Source: Aeromonas caviae (GTDB lineage Bacteria > Pseudomonadota > Gammaproteobacteria > Enterobacterales > Aeromonadaceae). Taken from it: 64,000 bases of DNA. The stretch lies in NCBI RefSeq assembly GCF_000819785.1, contig NZ_CDBK01000105.1:62910-126909 (forward strand). The letters are read 5' to 3'. Below are positions 63,768 to 64,000 of the stretch, piece by piece. The notes under the pieces are model-generated. The model was not told the DNA's origin and made no database searches. It saw only the letters and a list, made by a program, of their open reading frames with translations. Position 1 is the first letter of the stretch. The number at the start of each line of letters is the position of its first letter. The translations under genes and the position numbers were made by a program.

Positions 63768-64000
63768 TTCATCTCCTTGAACAGTCAGGCAATTGCCCAC
63801 TGAAAAATAGGGGGTCATTTTTACAGGTTTACCCCACAGCGGCAATAGCCGTTTATGGCGCCTTCCGGTGTGCGCGGTGTGGATCCCGCTGCCCCGAGTC
63901 CTGCGGGCAGCGTGCTCTTCTATCTTTCTGCCCCCTCCTGACATGAGGGACAGGGGAGCACATGGCGGGCGTCAGCTGTGTCACTCGATGCGTCGGGTGA
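63768..64000. other. Window end: no gene recognised
   Basis: The last 233 bases hold the upstream region of the DUF2057 gene. No supported reading frame, hairpin with T tract or confident promoter was seen on either strand. Confidence 0.5.

Overview
The window reads as about 64 kb of ordinary chromosome from a high-GC gammaproteobacterium, most likely Aeromonas. Grounds (inference from gene content and order, no database search): a Vibrio/Aeromonas-type polar flagellar block with flgNMA divergent from cheV-cheR-flgBCDEFGHIJKL; flrABC; enlarged PstC and PstA permeases; and E. coli-like housekeeping genes (upp, hda, purMN, rnk, ycaD, paeA). No phage, insertion sequence, CRISPR array or toxin-antitoxin locus was seen. 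Coding density is high and adjacent genes look alike in base use.

Layout. 1-1830: the 3' part of an oligopeptide-binding protein gene, then yfcE. 1870-16262: flagellar and chemotaxis block. flgA and flgMN run leftward, and a sigma-28-like promoter precedes flgM. cheV, cheR and flgB-flgL run rightward. Two sigma-54 sites and one terminator split the latter into flgBCDE and flgFGHIJKL. 16263-18120: mgtE behind an M-box magnesium riboswitch. 18136-22274: ppx, ppk and gcvR leftward, with a PhoB promoter before ppk. 22533-27575: a DUF2726 protein, then flrA and flrBC with a FleQ-type box and a sigma-54 site. 27683-33043: ybgI, purN/purM (PurR-like box), upp, a DUF2066 protein and hda.

33080-37073: a long hairpin element, then aceA/aceB (glyoxylate shunt) behind a roughly 700-base AT-rich control region and a candidate 46-residue gene. 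37287-38347: tRNA-Pro(GGG) and tadA, the latter behind a long structured leader. 38433-44232: PhoB-controlled pstC-pstA-pstB-phoU without pstS, with a degenerate copy of the phoU start between pstB and phoU. 44284-48934: paeA-like transporter gene, a lipoprotein gene, and a probably MetJ-controlled homocysteine methyltransferase/permease pair. 48950-54747: a fatty-acid-hydroxylase-like membrane protein, a polar amino-acid ABC transporter (glnQPH type) with a 106-base tandem duplication at the glnP/glnQ junction, a GGDEF protein and rnk. 54981-59389: a solute-binding-like protein, an unknown exported protein, and two tandem alkaline phosphatases behind a three-half-site PhoB promoter. 59656-64000: an RbgA/YlqF-type GTPase, ycaD, an HDAC-family deacetylase and a DUF2057 protein.

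Two regulons stand out. Phosphate: three separate loci (ppk-ppx, pstCAB-phoU, the two alkaline phosphatases) carry PhoB boxes, each exactly 10 bases from a candidate -10, linking phosphate uptake, scavenging and polyphosphate storage. Flagella: the visible sigma-54 and sigma-28 sites fit the known FlrA, then sigma-54/FlrBC, then FliA cascade. No convincing wholly new multi-gene system was found. The most unusual items are small: the phoU-start remnant, the glnP/glnQ junction duplication, the hda-aceA hairpin, the tadA leader and the GTAAT/ATTAC array upstream of aceBA.
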